Shown in pieces: positions 1-12,400 of a stretch of 64,000 nt of DNA. Each line of letters begins with the position of its first letter. Positions within the stretch are counted from its first letter, which is position 1. Position numbers and translations under genes: made by a program. The stretch is from Clitopilus passeckerianus (lineage: Eukaryota > Basidiomycota > Agaricomycetes > Agaricales > Entolomataceae), in NCBI GenBank assembly GCA_944990035.1, contig CALYLX010000111.1:1054001-1118000 (forward strand), written 5' to 3'. The notes below the pieces were generated by a model. It was not told where the DNA came from and ran no database searches. It was given only the letters and a program-made list of their open reading frames with translations.

Positions 1-320
1 CAAAACATTTTATCCACCCCATGATGCTGCTCGACAACATTAGATTGAAATGGATAATCAAGCTGTTTCTTGCTTACCTTGAGTAGGGATACTTCCGTCA
101 CCAGCCCAAGTGGACCCGCCAACGAGGGGTCTATCACGAGGGTCTTCGCGCCATTCACCTATTAAAACGTTCATAAGCCAAGCTTGACCAAACCGACCAT
201 GGTACGCACAGAGTTCAACGCGTCCACTAACCCTTTCTTTCCAATATCTTTCAATAGGTTAACGTCGATCAAAGATTCGAGACGAGGCGGTTCATTTATG
301 AGATTGGGTTCAGTGGACAT
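1..320 (-). CDS. VPS33: VPS33, Sec1/Munc18-family vacuolar sorting protein (5' part only)
   Basis: N-terminal part of Vps33, the Sec1/Munc18 subunit of the HOPS/CORVET tethering complexes that acts in SNARE assembly at endosomes and vacuoles. The ATG is at 320-318. Three exons can be read: 320-210, 158-78 and 26-1 (running off the window), separated by GT-AG introns of about 51 nt. The spliced protein starts MSTEPNLINEPPRLESL and then reads VNGAKTLVIDPSLAGPLGL and HHGVDKMF. These match the Vps33 N-terminal pattern (a short helix, then a K-x-(I/L)-V-x-D-x-x-L-x-G-P-(F/L)-G-L strand-turn, then the VDKMF helix). The gene follows NTE1 on the same strand with 233 nt between the NTE1 stop and this ATG. 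The rest of the protein lies outside the window, so completeness cannot be judged. Confidence 0.88.
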
Positions 321-553
321 CGAGGCAAAGTCATGGACATGATGCGACCTGTTGACTGGAGAAGTTAGGCCGAGAGCTCCGACCGGGCTCCGGCCAACCC
401 AATTGAGCGTTCCTCATAACAGAAGCTTCAAAGAGTTCTTGATCTATGCGAAAATCCCTTGTATTCAACATATGGCAAAAACTGTACATGACTAGTGGTA
501 CACTGTGATTTGTTTCTATAGCTACATTACTTAGTCCTTTGAACTGTGACGAT

Positions 554-3500
554 CTAAACTGAGTTTCTTCTCGCGCTGCGGCCTTTGCGTTTGGCACTGG
601 TCGTGGCATCCTTTCCTTCAAGGAATGGAGATGGTAGTGTACCCTCTTCCTTTGTCCGCAGGAGTAGGTCCTTAGCGTGATCATATCCAAGTTCGAGAAG
701 CTCGTCGAATTTGCTGAACTGTAAGGTACCGTACTGAAGAAGAAGGTCAGTTCCGATTGAGTGGTCATAACTGAGTCTCCTACTTCATGCACTGGCATCT
801 GAATATAAATGCAGCCCTTGGCCTCTTTCGTTTCTTCCAAGTTCTTGACGCTTGATACACTGTAACGTATGATTTTAGCTCCTTTCAGGGTTAAGGGTAA
901 AATTACAGCTTACTAGGCAAGCCGACTCTGAATCTCAGTGATCGGAGGAATGTACTTGGCATTTGAGAACGGATTGTATCGGTTGATGAGAATCCACCAG
1001 CCTGACACAGTATCTCCGAAGTTTCGAGGGCGATTGTCATCGAGCTGAGGTTGAAGGTTATGAGCAATCTGAGATACCCCAGTGAGTAGATTCATGACTT
1101 ACAGAGCCGACATCGCAAGCGAAGACATTGGTTGTTCCCATAGAAAACATGGTGGAAACCTGCCCAGAAACTTCAGTTAGACTTATCTCTCATGGTATCG
1201 CCTTACATACAGGTAGATTGTCGGCTAAAGTGGACTCATCATGAGGCTGGACACAATGGTAATCAGATTATCAATAGCTTACTGTAGCCTCCGTCAACAA
1301 GCACATGTCCATTGTCGCATAGAGGAGGGATCAGGCCGACAAGGGTCATGGAAGCACCTTTATGCGAGTCAGCATAAATCATCAAAACCAAGACAGACAA
1401 CAAACGAATGTATCTCCAGGCATAGCCGGTTTGGTGGATATCCATGCGAGACGTCATGATATTCGTTGTGTTGCAGAAGAAGGGTAACCACATGTCTTCA
1501 ATATGAAGGTCGTAGAACGCCTAAGTCTCCATGAGTGGAACGAACGTAAAGCTGGGAACGCTGTGAGGAGATACCTTATAAATGGCACGGTTGAATTCAT
1601 GTCCCTGTAACAAGTTCAGTCTTTGGTTGTGACACCATGCATGAATGGCAAACCGTTGTGTAAGCAACAATGGGGTAGGTGATGTCTGTGAGGAGGCGAA
1701 GGAAGTTCCCAATCCTACTCGTTGCTTGCTTGGTGCGTGCGGCTGTAGATATTGAGTCGCCCTCTCTGGCGTAGAGTCCTCCAATCAATGCCCCAATACT
1801 TGTCCCTGCGATGTGGTCAATAGGTATTTCCATATCCTCTAGAGCGCGAATCAATCCCTGTCAAATTCTCAGTGGAATGCTTCCCTCGAGGGTCATTTTA
1901 CGAACCAGATGGGCAATTCCGCGAGCGCCGCCTCCACCCAATACGAGACCAATGGAATTGCCACATATTCTCCTAGCCAACCGCGCAAAGTCGTTGTCGT
2001 GTCGGAGGCGTTGTGGTCGGAGATCGGTAGTTGTGCCTCTGTATTTCTGGATGCCACTTTGCACTTTGTCTTTCAGGTTTTTTAAGGCGGCAACAGCATC
2101 TGAGTCCTTCGGCAGCACAGAGACTTTGGGAAGTGGGGCGGAGAGCTCCTAAGTTCAATATCTTTCTTGAGCAATATTCAGAATACTGTTGTTGAGAGAA
2201 CTCCCTCACCGGAAGTTCGATGTGCATGTGTCGGTGCACCCAAGGCCGGTTCTACCCACAGAAGTCAGTTTATTCTTTTCCTCGAAACTCAGTAAGGAGC
2301 ACCTTTAGCCATTCACGAGTGGAACCGGGTACCACATAACGAGACGGGTGGAGAAGTATAAGCTCCTTGCGTGCTGTGGTCTTTGTCGATAACAAAAGCC
2401 GCTCGTATTCGCCAATCGAGGGGTCATTCCCGGACCCTATGACCATGACACAGTCGGCTTGTCGGATGCAAGTTTGAGTCCAAGAACTGTTGACGGGCGA
2501 GTCTGCAACATAGAGAACTGTGCGATACTTCTGTTCTTGATCGGCAAGCCATCCAGCGGACTAGTCAGGCATAGTAAGCATAATAATCATGGACACGTTC
2601 GTATTATATTACCTTAAGCTTCCCCATTCTTGTGAAAGCATGTCTACCCAGATGGCGAGAGACCGACGCTTGATCAAGGAAGGCCGCAGACGCTCCAATC
2701 GATTCAAGGGCTGCATGGAGTTTGCGGGCAAAATCTACGATTGGAATGGACCTTGACGTCGGTAAAAGTGCCACGGTCTTATAGTTTGTATTGTTATGAC
2801 TGATATCGGAGAGCTTAGGTCGGCCTTGTGGGTTGGTCGAAGCATCGACTTCATGACGAACACGAGAAGCAATCATTTTCAAGAGCCTTGGGCAACATCA
2901 GTAGAGGGTTAGGGTGGCGAATAAGAAGTGAACTCACTGTGCGGTAGTTTGAGGGTGTCTTAAATGCCAATGTCAGAGTGCGGTCGCGAACGATTCGGTT
3001 GGCTTCTACGTACCTGGCGGAGATAGCATTGAAAAGCGTCCTGGACATCCTCACAAGTTCGGTATCACGGATTGCATGGACTGTGTTCCTCCTCTCAGAG
3101 CTGGTGATGACATCGAGTTCTCCAACGGTATCGCCCTGGCCATATTCGCCGACTATAGAGACATCACCCGTTTTGGATTCTGTGATTGCGCGAAGTCGAC
3201 CGTTGATGACCATGTAGAAGCTGTCACTGACATCGCCTGGCCTCCAAAGAACCTGCCCTGCATTGACTTGAACCCAGTCAAGGGAAGCATCGACCTGGAG
3301 GACTAGACAGACATATCCAGTTATGCTTCCCGAGATTCGAGAAGAGAACGTACTGAGAGGTGATAACATTGAAATGAGGCGCTTAGCCAACGTCAACAAT
3401 ACAATTGGGCGTTTATCAAGTAGACGTTCCAGAGCATGAGAGGACAGCATTCCAACGTAGACATCCGTCTTGGCGGTGATGTCAACGTACGAAGCAGTGT

Positions 3501-6076
3501 TACAAAGGGAAGCTAATTTGGAGGAATGGGAAACACGTATCTCACGAAGCGGAAACAACGTACACAAGTACCCCGCAATGCCCCCAGGCTTCACGGTGAA
3601 CAGCAGTTTCTTCTGCCCTTTGTCTCCTTCCTCTTCTCCTTCGTGTTCGGCCAATTTTTCTTTGACTCTGACTCCGTTGGATCTGGTGTGCTCCAGGGGC
3701 AAGAAGATATCTAAGAAACCTTCGATGACGTAGAAAAGACCTAAAGTGATAAGTGCCTTAGATTTGTGAACATTTGAAGGGAAGAATAAGCGCCACCTGT
3801 ATCAAGTTCTCCAGCCCTGACTAGAGTTGAACCCGCTGGGAAGAAGAGTATCTCAACTTCGTTGTCAAGGCCACTCATATAATCTCCGGATGAGTGTGTT
3901 GAACTCGCTGTCAAGCTTGAAGTGTCGTCACCGCCTTCCAGTAAGGACAAGGAGCCAAAAGGTGACTTGAAAGCCTCCGACATGGACCTCGTGTTGAGTG
4001 GGTTGGCTCTCGGAGAAGTCTCCACCGAGTCGCTTCCACTCAGAGGAGGCTGAAGCAACCCAATTGATTTCGCAATTGCGGACATGACTTCTTCTCTGAG
4101 GTCGAAGTCTTCAAAGCCTGACGAGGGATGAAGAAGCCTGCCGTCCTCCCCGTCAACTTCCGGTATCTTGGGAATCCGGGGCGTGTTGATATAGCTGTAA
4201 GATCGACTAGGGCGGAAGCCTTCGCTGGGAGAACTGGAAGGGACAAGTAGATCTCCGGCTTGAACGGTATCTCTGGCAGCTCGACTAAATGGTAACGACT
4301 GGGTCTTCTCTGTAGGGGTCTGGGGAGGAGGAGGTTGCTGGCCGGCCTTCGATGAGCTCCTTGAAGAATGCTCGGACGTCTTTCTGGAGTCAGGGGCAGA
4401 CGACGAAGCAGAGGCGCTGAAATAATCGCTCTCCGCATCGGACGTCCTATTGCTGTCAAAACGTTGACGAAGGTATTGTAGTCCTCCCAATTGGTAGAAT
4501 GTGCTTGGAAGAGGGTGGCAGGCGATATCGTTGATGGCCTTCTCCGTTCGAAGGACTTCGCTTGTTAGGCCTAAGTATTTGTGAGCAGCATGGAAAGTCA
4601 CTCGCGAAAACCGAGTAAGAATAACTATCGAATCGGCGGTCACAGTCAATCAGTGACGTTCTGGGCAGAAGGCAGAGATCTAACCTTGGACCATATGGCC
4701 AGTGGCCTTCGGGAAGTTCTTCGTCAGGCGTTTGAAAGCCTCAGCCGGAATGACTGCCAGCGTCGAGTCTTCTGTAGCCCGGGCAATAGTTCCCCGATGG
4801 GCTGATGTTGCTGGTTTTTGGGAAGGTGCCTGATCGTTGTAAGTGCTGAAGGATTGGCTTCGCGAAGCAGAGCTTCCCAGGTAGGCGGGCGACGACAATC
4901 CGACCCTCCTTGGCGACGTCAAGATGGGTCCACCGTGTACCGTAGAAGTAGTGGAAGATCTCGAAGACCTTCGGATAGAACCCCTAGATGATTCTTCTAA
5001 TTCTGTATCCAGATGAAGAGAAGGTATATCTGTGTCCGGTTGTAGGCTTTGGCTGAACACAGGCATTCCATTGATATCATTGATAGGAGATTCGTTTACG
5101 GGGCTATCATCTTGCCAGCTCAATTGGACGTTCTCAGTGAAGAGGCTGAGAATGGTGAAAAGGCTAGATAATGTTCCACCTGCTCCAACCTCATTGAGTA
5201 GCTGGTAGCCATTCATGTCTTCATCATCCCAAAGGCCGTGGTGTGACTCTGTTTGTTGACCAGTCTGAGCATACACCTGCACCATGCCATCAACCACGCA
5301 ATAGAAGCTTTTGTCTTCGTCTAATGAAATACTATCCCCGGCGACCAGCCTTCGGGTTTGAAGGTGCCGTGCAAGTTCATGGAAGACCTACTCATACTAA
5401 GTCTATGTTCAGTGAGAAAAAACGAGGAGCCGTACCGGTTTCTCGAGCTGAACATATAACAGCATATTAGCAACAGCATCGCTCAACAGATTTATTGAGC
5501 TCAGGCTTACAAAACCGAACACCCGAACAGCTTGGAGGAAATCGTCAAGATAGTTGTGGAACGTTGGAGGTGGGTCTTAAAACGGCCATTAGGGCAGCAA
5601 CTAGAGTTCGGGGCATCGTACTCACCAGTGTTTACATCAGGGTGCAACTCATTTACATCTGGCTTAACGAGGGGTTGTTCCTTCAGCTCCATGTAGTTAT
5701 TGAGGTACCGGAAGCGAACGAAGTAGTTAAGAGCGACAAGGGAGATCACGAATAGCGCAACGAAGTTCCAGAAATTTAACTGAGAGTCAGAGAGCCCTGA
5801 ATCAGCATGAGTTCATTCATATATCAGAACTTCGCGTACCGTGAGTGTAATGGAATACGACAGGATGGCGTATACCCATGTTGGCAGAGTTATTGTCACG
5901 AAGGCCACCAGGGACTTCGCCCATGAGAGCATCCATACTAAATTCCAACCACGGGTTAAAACCGACATAGGCTATGCTCCGCAACGACTGCACGACTTAC
6001 GCAGCACCCAAAAGCAAGCAGATACTAAAGACACCAGTGGGTGTCTGTCAGTGATTTCTGCAGCCTCCATATCCAT
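554..6076 (-). CDS. NTE1: NTE1, lysophospholipase / neuropathy target esterase homologue
   Basis: ER-membrane patatin-family serine hydrolase that deacylates phosphatidylcholine and lysophosphatidylcholine. The start is the ATG at 6076. The first three exons encode hydrophobic segments ([55 protein letters not shown]), the usual Nte1 membrane anchor. The middle (about 5.3-2.9 kb) carries cyclic-nucleotide-binding-like domains, for example [20 protein letters not shown] and [14 protein letters not shown], around a long Ser/Pro-rich linker. The C-terminal patatin domain has the oxyanion loop [15 protein letters not shown] (about 1950-1906), the nucleophile elbow GTSIG (1806-1792) and the catalytic DGG (1295-1287). 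A last intron joins QMPVHE to [20 protein letters not shown], and the protein ends in the basic tail [10 protein letters not shown] with a stop at 554-556. Many introns; about 1,400-1,500 residues, normal for fungal Nte1. Confidence 0.95.
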
Positions 6077-6289
6077 GAATGGACGTCTCGAAGGGAGAGG
6101 AAGATAACAAAACTGATAAAACCGGCGGCTTCAATTTGAGGATGGTGGATGTTGTGTACAGACCTATAAATGGTAATTGATACAGTACTCATTTGGTGCC
6201 AGACGTCATCCTCTTACTGATCGGTCCGCTTAACCGACTTTTCATTCGCTCTATGGCTATTATACGACATTCCTAGTACTACAAGCTAC

Positions 6290-8624
6290 TTAGAAGGAGT
6301 GCTCTGTAGAATCCTTTCCAATGGCAGAAGTGCTAGAGGAGCCCGAAGATACGGTCGACAAAATCCGATCGATATAGTTCGCGCCGCTCCTGTTGATCTT
6401 ATCGTCAGCATGTATTGCACGCCTGATCCAGGAACTTTCAAACCATTTCTGATGTGTCAAAACATCGCATCCGGTTTCCTTTTCTTTGCGCTGTATCAAT
6501 TCCACATAAGCAAGCATACCTTCATCCTTGAAGCGAGCTGCTAGTTCGGCTTTAATGGACGAACGTTCGAGGGTTAGTAGTGTTATCGATTACACGTTGC
6601 TCAGAACCTACCTGTGGTAACGGCATTGCTATGGAGGCCTGCTAGCGAAATGAGTTGCAGGACGAAACTACGGAAGGGTCCTCAGTTGGAAAATTCTGAT
6701 TAGAAGAACTCTCACTTACCCTTCCTTGGCAAGGTCCCAGACAAAGTTCTTCAGGTCGGCGTCTACAGGAAGGTCAGGCTGTTCACACACGACGAATATA
6801 TATTTCTCACCTGAAAATCCGTGCGTCGACCAGTTGAAGCTCGGGCTGAGGTTGTATACGAAGTATCTGATTGACATTTAGGAGTCGGACGTCTGTGGGA
6901 AGCTGAAGGAGTGCACTCACTTATCTGGGAATTTCTCCCTGATCTTTCTTGCGAAGGTCCTTGCTTGCTCGAGGTCGGGAGTTTTGGTCTCAAGCCACAA
7001 CAGGTCAGCATAGGGAGCAAATGCCATAGTACGTTTTATTGCAGCCTAAATGGGTATGAGTTCAAATAGTGAAAAGAAGGAAAGAAGGAAACACTAGCCT
7101 CGACTCCACCAGTGAAATGGTAGTATCCTTCACGAGTGCGTGGTACTGGTCGACTGTCGTTGGAAATGAGCTACACAGAGATGGAATACCACACACGGTC
7201 ACAATCCCAGAACACCGGTTTTCCAAGGATGTCTTGTGCAACTGTGCGGGCCTCGTCGTTAGATTTGGACTCAGCGGCGGCCAGGTAAGTTGTCAATGCG
7301 CTTTCTTTGTCTGTAATGTCAGACTTCTGAATAGCCTTCTCAACAGCTATAATACCATTTTAGACCAGGTCTCCGGCATTATATTTACGAGCTCACCCTG
7401 ATTAAAAGTGCACATTACGTGGTTCTTGGCCCACGCCTGCTCAAGCTGGTCGACTTCGGCCCCAGATGCACCTCTTGCTTCAGCCTCCGTCAAAACTTGA
7501 GCGAGGGACTTGGTATCAGGTGTCGTAGTTCCAACGATGAATTCGTGGTCCGCCACATCCACGTTAGAGGAGATGAGTTTCCCCGATTCTGAGTCCGTAC
7601 GAGCAATCAGATACATGGTCGACCTGAGGATATCGGTTTGGAAGCGGGCTGCAATCAGCCGCGAAATATGGGTCGATGTTGGAACGAGAACTTTTCCAGC
7701 GAGGTGTCCACACTAGAACTAATGAGGAAGGTTTGTCAATAAACAGAAACATGAAGGGGCTAACCTTTTTCCCTCCGTGTAGCTGATCTTCCAAGTGGAT
7801 GCCAGATGCTCCCTAGTAGCTACAGATAAGAATTCATTGCGCCCTTTGGCTGAACGAGTGGTCCTACCGATTCGGCAAACAATTTCACCAATTTCATAAC
7901 TGCAGAAAGGCCACCATGACTACAAATGGTTTCAGTTATGGTAAGAAGACATAAAAGAATGAAATGAACCCAGTGTCTGCGTCTGCAATTATGGGTCGAA
8001 GGTAGTCAATATATTCCATTTCCTTGCGCTGTTCGGCCGGGGTAGTCATTCGTTCATCAAAATGCTTCCTATCATGTAGCTGTTGCGCACGGAAAATTCG
8101 ATGGACCTGATTTGGTACAGTGGTATATGGGTAATCTCTGTAAAATAACGTTAGCAGGGATATGGCAAAACGTAATGACGGCGTGCTTACCCCAGATCAG
8201 GTCCAACTTCGTTATTGCCCGTGGTCAATACACTAGAGGCTGCCCACCCAGAGACATAGACAATTTCTTGGTGTTTAGCCATCTGCGTCATTTGAACGGG
8301 GTCGATGGCTCCCATAGTGTGCACTGGCTTGCCCTCGACTGCAGCTTTCGAAAGGAGTGCATGTAATTTATCCGCGAGGATTGTCGACGGTAGAGGAAGA
8401 ACAGGCATTAAGCCTTGCTTTGAGGCCACAGAAGCAGCAGAGTATGTCCTCTTGATAGATTTGAATCGTGGTTGGTTGAAGAATTCTTCCATTTCTGCAG
8501 TCTTCTGCTCGAAGATGGCTGCCTCTTCGCTGACAGACGGGGGTTGGAGCGGGAGAGACGGTACAGAGGTAGATATCGCGCGGACATTTCGAAGGCTAGG
8601 AAGCCTCAAGATAGACATCCTCAT
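6290..8624 (-). CDS. Isocitrate lyase family, probable mitochondrial 2-methylisocitrate lyase
   Basis: Member of the isocitrate lyase/PEP mutase family. Family hallmarks are [13 protein letters not shown] near the N-terminus, [20 protein letters not shown], the active-site loop [17 protein letters not shown] (split by an intron near 7,740), [14 protein letters not shown], and the C-terminus KDSTEHSF with TAA at 6290-6292. The ATG at 8624 gives [19 protein letters not shown], an Arg-rich start without acidic residues that looks like a mitochondrial presequence; a second ATG at 8618 is also possible. Glyoxysomal isocitrate lyases lack such a leader. The wording of the [10 protein letters not shown] region and the leader favour the mitochondrial methylcitrate-cycle enzyme, which cleaves 2-methylisocitrate to pyruvate and succinate. 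This paralogue choice is inference; plain isocitrate lyase remains possible. About 600 residues, with many short introns. It is divergent from the E2 gene (226 nt between start codons). Confidence 0.9.
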
Positions 8625-8850
8625 CGTTCTACGCGATGGTATCCGTCTGCTTTCGTGAGCGTTAGGGACAAGCTAGTGAGGATTCAGTTCCGTCCGATAC
8701 TCCGGCTAGAATACCAGAATGATCGCGCTGGTCACGTTCTCTTCGGTCGAAGGTCTTTGTTCCGCGTCCAGGTTGTCTGTCGCGTCTTCAGTCTCGCGAG
8801 CCAACACGATTCTTTTCAGTCAATCAACAACTCTCCCCTATTGCACCGCT

Positions 8851-11605
8851 ATGAGAGAGACAGCAACAAAGAGGAAGCAAGACTCTTCCTTAGAACCCGC
8901 CAAACGGCCTCGAGTCGGAAGCACTGAAGTCATCACTATAGAGGATTCTGACCAGGAGGAGGATTTTAACGCTATTCTTGGACAAATACGCGAGCTGGAA
9001 AAGCGAGAACAAGCTTCCAGAGCCTCGCATATAGCAGGTCCAAGCCGAACTACTTTTATCGATGTTGATCACATTTCCTCCTCTCAGTTCACGTCGAGGC
9101 AAAATAGAATGGTCATTTCTGAAGACGATGATGATGATGAAATCGAGATCGTTGAAACTTCTCAACGCAGGACAAAACGAAACGGACCTACTATAACTAT
9201 CTCAGATGACGAGATGGAAATATCTGGAGAGATCACGCATCTTTCATCATCTCCCCAGCCACCTCGCAAACCTATTAAGCCAAAGCTGTTGAGAAATGAA
9301 GACTTACCCCCTGATGTTAGATTGGCTGAATATCGAGATGTTTTTACTGGCGAGAAGCCCTGTCACAAATGCAAGCAACTGGTTACACCTCCGCGGGGCC
9401 ATGTATGTACTCTTTTGTTATTTCTTCTAATTATTCTGGTGTTGAAAGGAGTTCCTATAGGTGATGTTCAAGGGCGATTCAACACTGCCGAATTCAATTG
9501 TTCGGCTTCTCCATGCACCGTGTTCCTCGTGTCGCACCAATCATTGCAGAGGATGTATGAAGCCGATTACTTGCACTTTCGCTTGTACAGGTAATCCAAA
9601 GAAGGGTCAATGCACGGTGGTAGATTGCTGCGCTGCAGTCCGTGCTATAGCTCTGTTCGAAGCTCTAGGGGGCTTCGACCGGCTAATCTTGGGCGAACGG
9701 TCAACTTCCGAGACACGTGTGGCACAACTAGCGGAAAAGGGCAAAAAAGCTGCCAGCAGCGTTGGGCCGGGGGGGACAGGCTACGGTATGGGAAGTGGAG
9801 GAGGCAGGTCGTGGGGATCTGGAACCAGTAATACGGAACGAAGACCCACCCGAGCTGAGGGATTAGCCAAACACTGGGATGAACTCGTTGTCAGAGCATT
9901 CCGCGTCGTGGTCGAGCTGCTCCCAAATCCAGTCTCAGAGACTGCCCACGCGTTTGATTTCGTCCCTCACCCGACTATCGGTACTTTGGCCTCCCTTTCT
10001 AGGCTACCAGAACTGCTCGCCACACTTTTGCGCAATGACTCCGTCATCGAATGGACCGACCGTGCGGAGGTGTATCAAGCTATGATGACCTTGCTGAGGC
10101 GTTTAGCAGATTGCGAGTTGACTATAACAATCCTCCTTCAAGAGCGTGGCACAACAGCCGAAACGTGTGGCTTAGAGCCTTGGATGTGGAAAGAAGGCAC
10201 AATTACTTGGAAGAAACTAGGAAACGGGGATATAGAGAAGGATCCTCCCCTTTACGATTACTTCAAGCGGCTAATCAAGCAAGGAGAAATCTTTCTCTCT
10301 TCTGCCTCACAATTGATGGACAGCCAAACTGGTGACGACGAACAGGACACGATTGTCCAGGCCATCTCTCTTTGTGGGGACATCATTGCAGCTGGTGGAG
10401 ACATCGAGCGTGTAATGTCTCTGCTCGGTGAAACTGGGACGCCGGAGCCCCAAGCATCGAATACTAGGGATTCCATTGCCCTTGAAAAGGTCTATGCAGA
10501 CGCATGCGAGAAAATAGCGTTCAAGCATGTTGTTTTGTCCGCTACTGGCCCTCGGGGCTCAGGACTCGTGTACCCTAATTTCAACTACGCTTCGGACCTT
10601 CAACAAACTCAGAACTCCACCCGCATTCCCAAGAACCAATTCAGACTGGCCTCAGAGCTCGCAGTCATGGCTACAAGTCTACCTGCCAGTGTATGGGTTC
10701 GGGTAGACGAAGTTCGTAATGACGCAATGTTCGTTTTTCTATTAAGTTTCTCTCTTCTCATCTTGGCTCAACTGTTATCTTTTACAGAAAATTTATGATC
10801 GCAGGACCGGAAGGTACTCCGTACGAAGGAGGTCTATTCGAATTCGATTGCCTTATGCCTCTTGATTACCCGAATTCTCCGCCTCGAGTACATCTTCGAA
10901 CCACCGGGGGAGGGACTGTACGTTTTAACCCGAACCTATACAATTGCGGGAAAGTTTGTCTATCTCTTCTTGGAACGTGGCCGGGGAGGTAAGGATTTCC
11001 ACCCACAAAATCCATCCTACGAATGCTGAACGATGCTACCTTCAGGGCCGAGGAGCAATGGTCTTCGTCGAAGTCCACGCTTCTGCAGGTTATTGTCAGC
11101 ATACAGAGTATGATCTTTATTGAAGCACCCTACTTCAACGAGTCAGTTCCCCATTCCAATCCTTCTTACTGCTTATAAATGGCCGAGATTACTACCTAGA
11201 CCCGGTCACGGCAAAGTGAACGTGAATTCTCAGGCAAGTAAGAATTACAACAAAGAAGTATCCTACAACACGGTAAGATGGGCCATCCTTGACTGGCTTG
11301 AGGAAGATAAACTCTCTGGCATGTGGAAAGTAAGCCCGGATAACTTTGTTTTCTATGTTAAGCGCTTTGACCGACCCTCATAGGACGTCATTGTCTCCCA
11401 CTTCATGATCAAGGGGGCCGTTGTACGAGCGAGGTTCGCATCTTTCTTCGCTTGGAGCATTCTCCGTTTACTTCTGTTTCTCAGAATCCAGGATTGGTCT
11501 GCTTCGGATCCCCGTCTGAACAGTTTAACGTTCAAGTCGAGCAAAGGACAGGCCATCCATGAGTTCGATAAGCGTATCGGGCTCCTAGACTCGAGGCTGG
11601 ACTGA
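8851..11605 (+). CDS. Large E2 ubiquitin-conjugating protein with N-terminal Cys-rich zinc region (BIRC6-like UBC core)
   Basis: The N-terminus (ATG 8851) is Lys/Arg-rich then acidic ([30 protein letters not shown]), suggesting nuclear location and SUMO/ubiquitin-binding-like acidic patches. A Cys/His cluster follows: KPCHKCKQL, then after an intron [24 protein letters not shown] and VVDCC, resembling an IBR/RING-type zinc site. A long helical region follows. The C-terminal UBC fold reads [45 protein letters not shown], with the likely active-site Cys at 10957-10959. HPN is replaced by NPN, as in large BIRC6/UBE2O-type E2s. Further exons carry [18 protein letters not shown] and [20 protein letters not shown]. 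Stop at 11603-11605. About 770 residues. Family assignment of the UBC core is firm; calling the Cys region IBR-like is inference. Confidence 0.85.
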
Positions 11606-12400
11606 TGCCAACGTACTTGTGATGTCCTCGAAGCTTTTCGGAATTATGGCATTTTCTATCACTACTCAGAAGCATATACAACATGAACCCGCCTACATAT
11701 CTATCCAGCGCCACTATTTACGACTTTGTCGCGATCTCGGCCATTACCAAGAAAGTCTAAATCATGGATGGAACAGCGGACCACCTTCATAATATGATTT
11801 CGGATCAGACTGTTCTCGATATATAACCGACTAGGATACAGCCTGCCCGTAATAACAAATATATCCACCCCTTTACCTTCCATGGGTGCACTTCTACCAC
11901 ATCTGTCCGAAGGCTTCTGACGACCATGCATGACTTGGCTTCCTTTCAGCAGCACAAGGATGAGTCTGGCTCTGACCTCGGCGACCTCATGTTTGCTAGC
12001 AGCAGCCTGCGTCCTCAGGGATGAACTCAGCGCGTTATTTTACGTGCACTTTACCTGTACAAATTTCGAAGTATACTGCAAAATAGGCTGTGCCTTGTTC
12101 CCGATGTTGCCTAATCATAGTGGCCTTCTATTTTCTCCTGAAATCTCGAAGGCCCCTAGTTTCTCCTTCTCGTCCATTGACGTGCCATGTCATCGCATCT
12201 GTCGACGATTGGTTTCTGGCAGTGGTATTATTTGGTCCGAACGCTACAATCCCACGTCATGTCAGTTTCCGCTGGCTCCAGCGTCACCGTCCTCGGTGAG
12301 TGCCAGAACCTTTGGTGACGAAAAGCCGTTGCGTATAAATAGCTGACCCGCCTTCAGGCTGCAATTGCAATATCCCCTCGATCGTCACGGGAGCTCGAAA
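11606..12400. other. Intergenic region, no supported gene
   Basis: Holds the 3' flank of the E2 gene and the promoter of the next gene. An open frame at 11930-12346 lacks domain signals and its codon pattern is unconvincing. The only clear element is the TATA box listed separately. Confidence 0.6.
12333..12341 (+). promoter_or_regulatory. TATA box of the F-box-like gene
   Basis: TATAAATAG at 12334 lies 67 nt upstream of the ATG at 12401, a suitable distance for a short 5' UTR. It supports 12401 as the start rather than the upstream in-frame TTG at 12365. Confidence 0.55.

Noticed and set aside
11930..12346. 138-codon plus-strand frame beginning MTWLPFSSTRMSLALTS that could be taken for a secreted protein
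   Set aside because: The leader is a weak signal peptide, no family is recognisable, and the frame overlaps the promoter and TATA box of the downstream gene.
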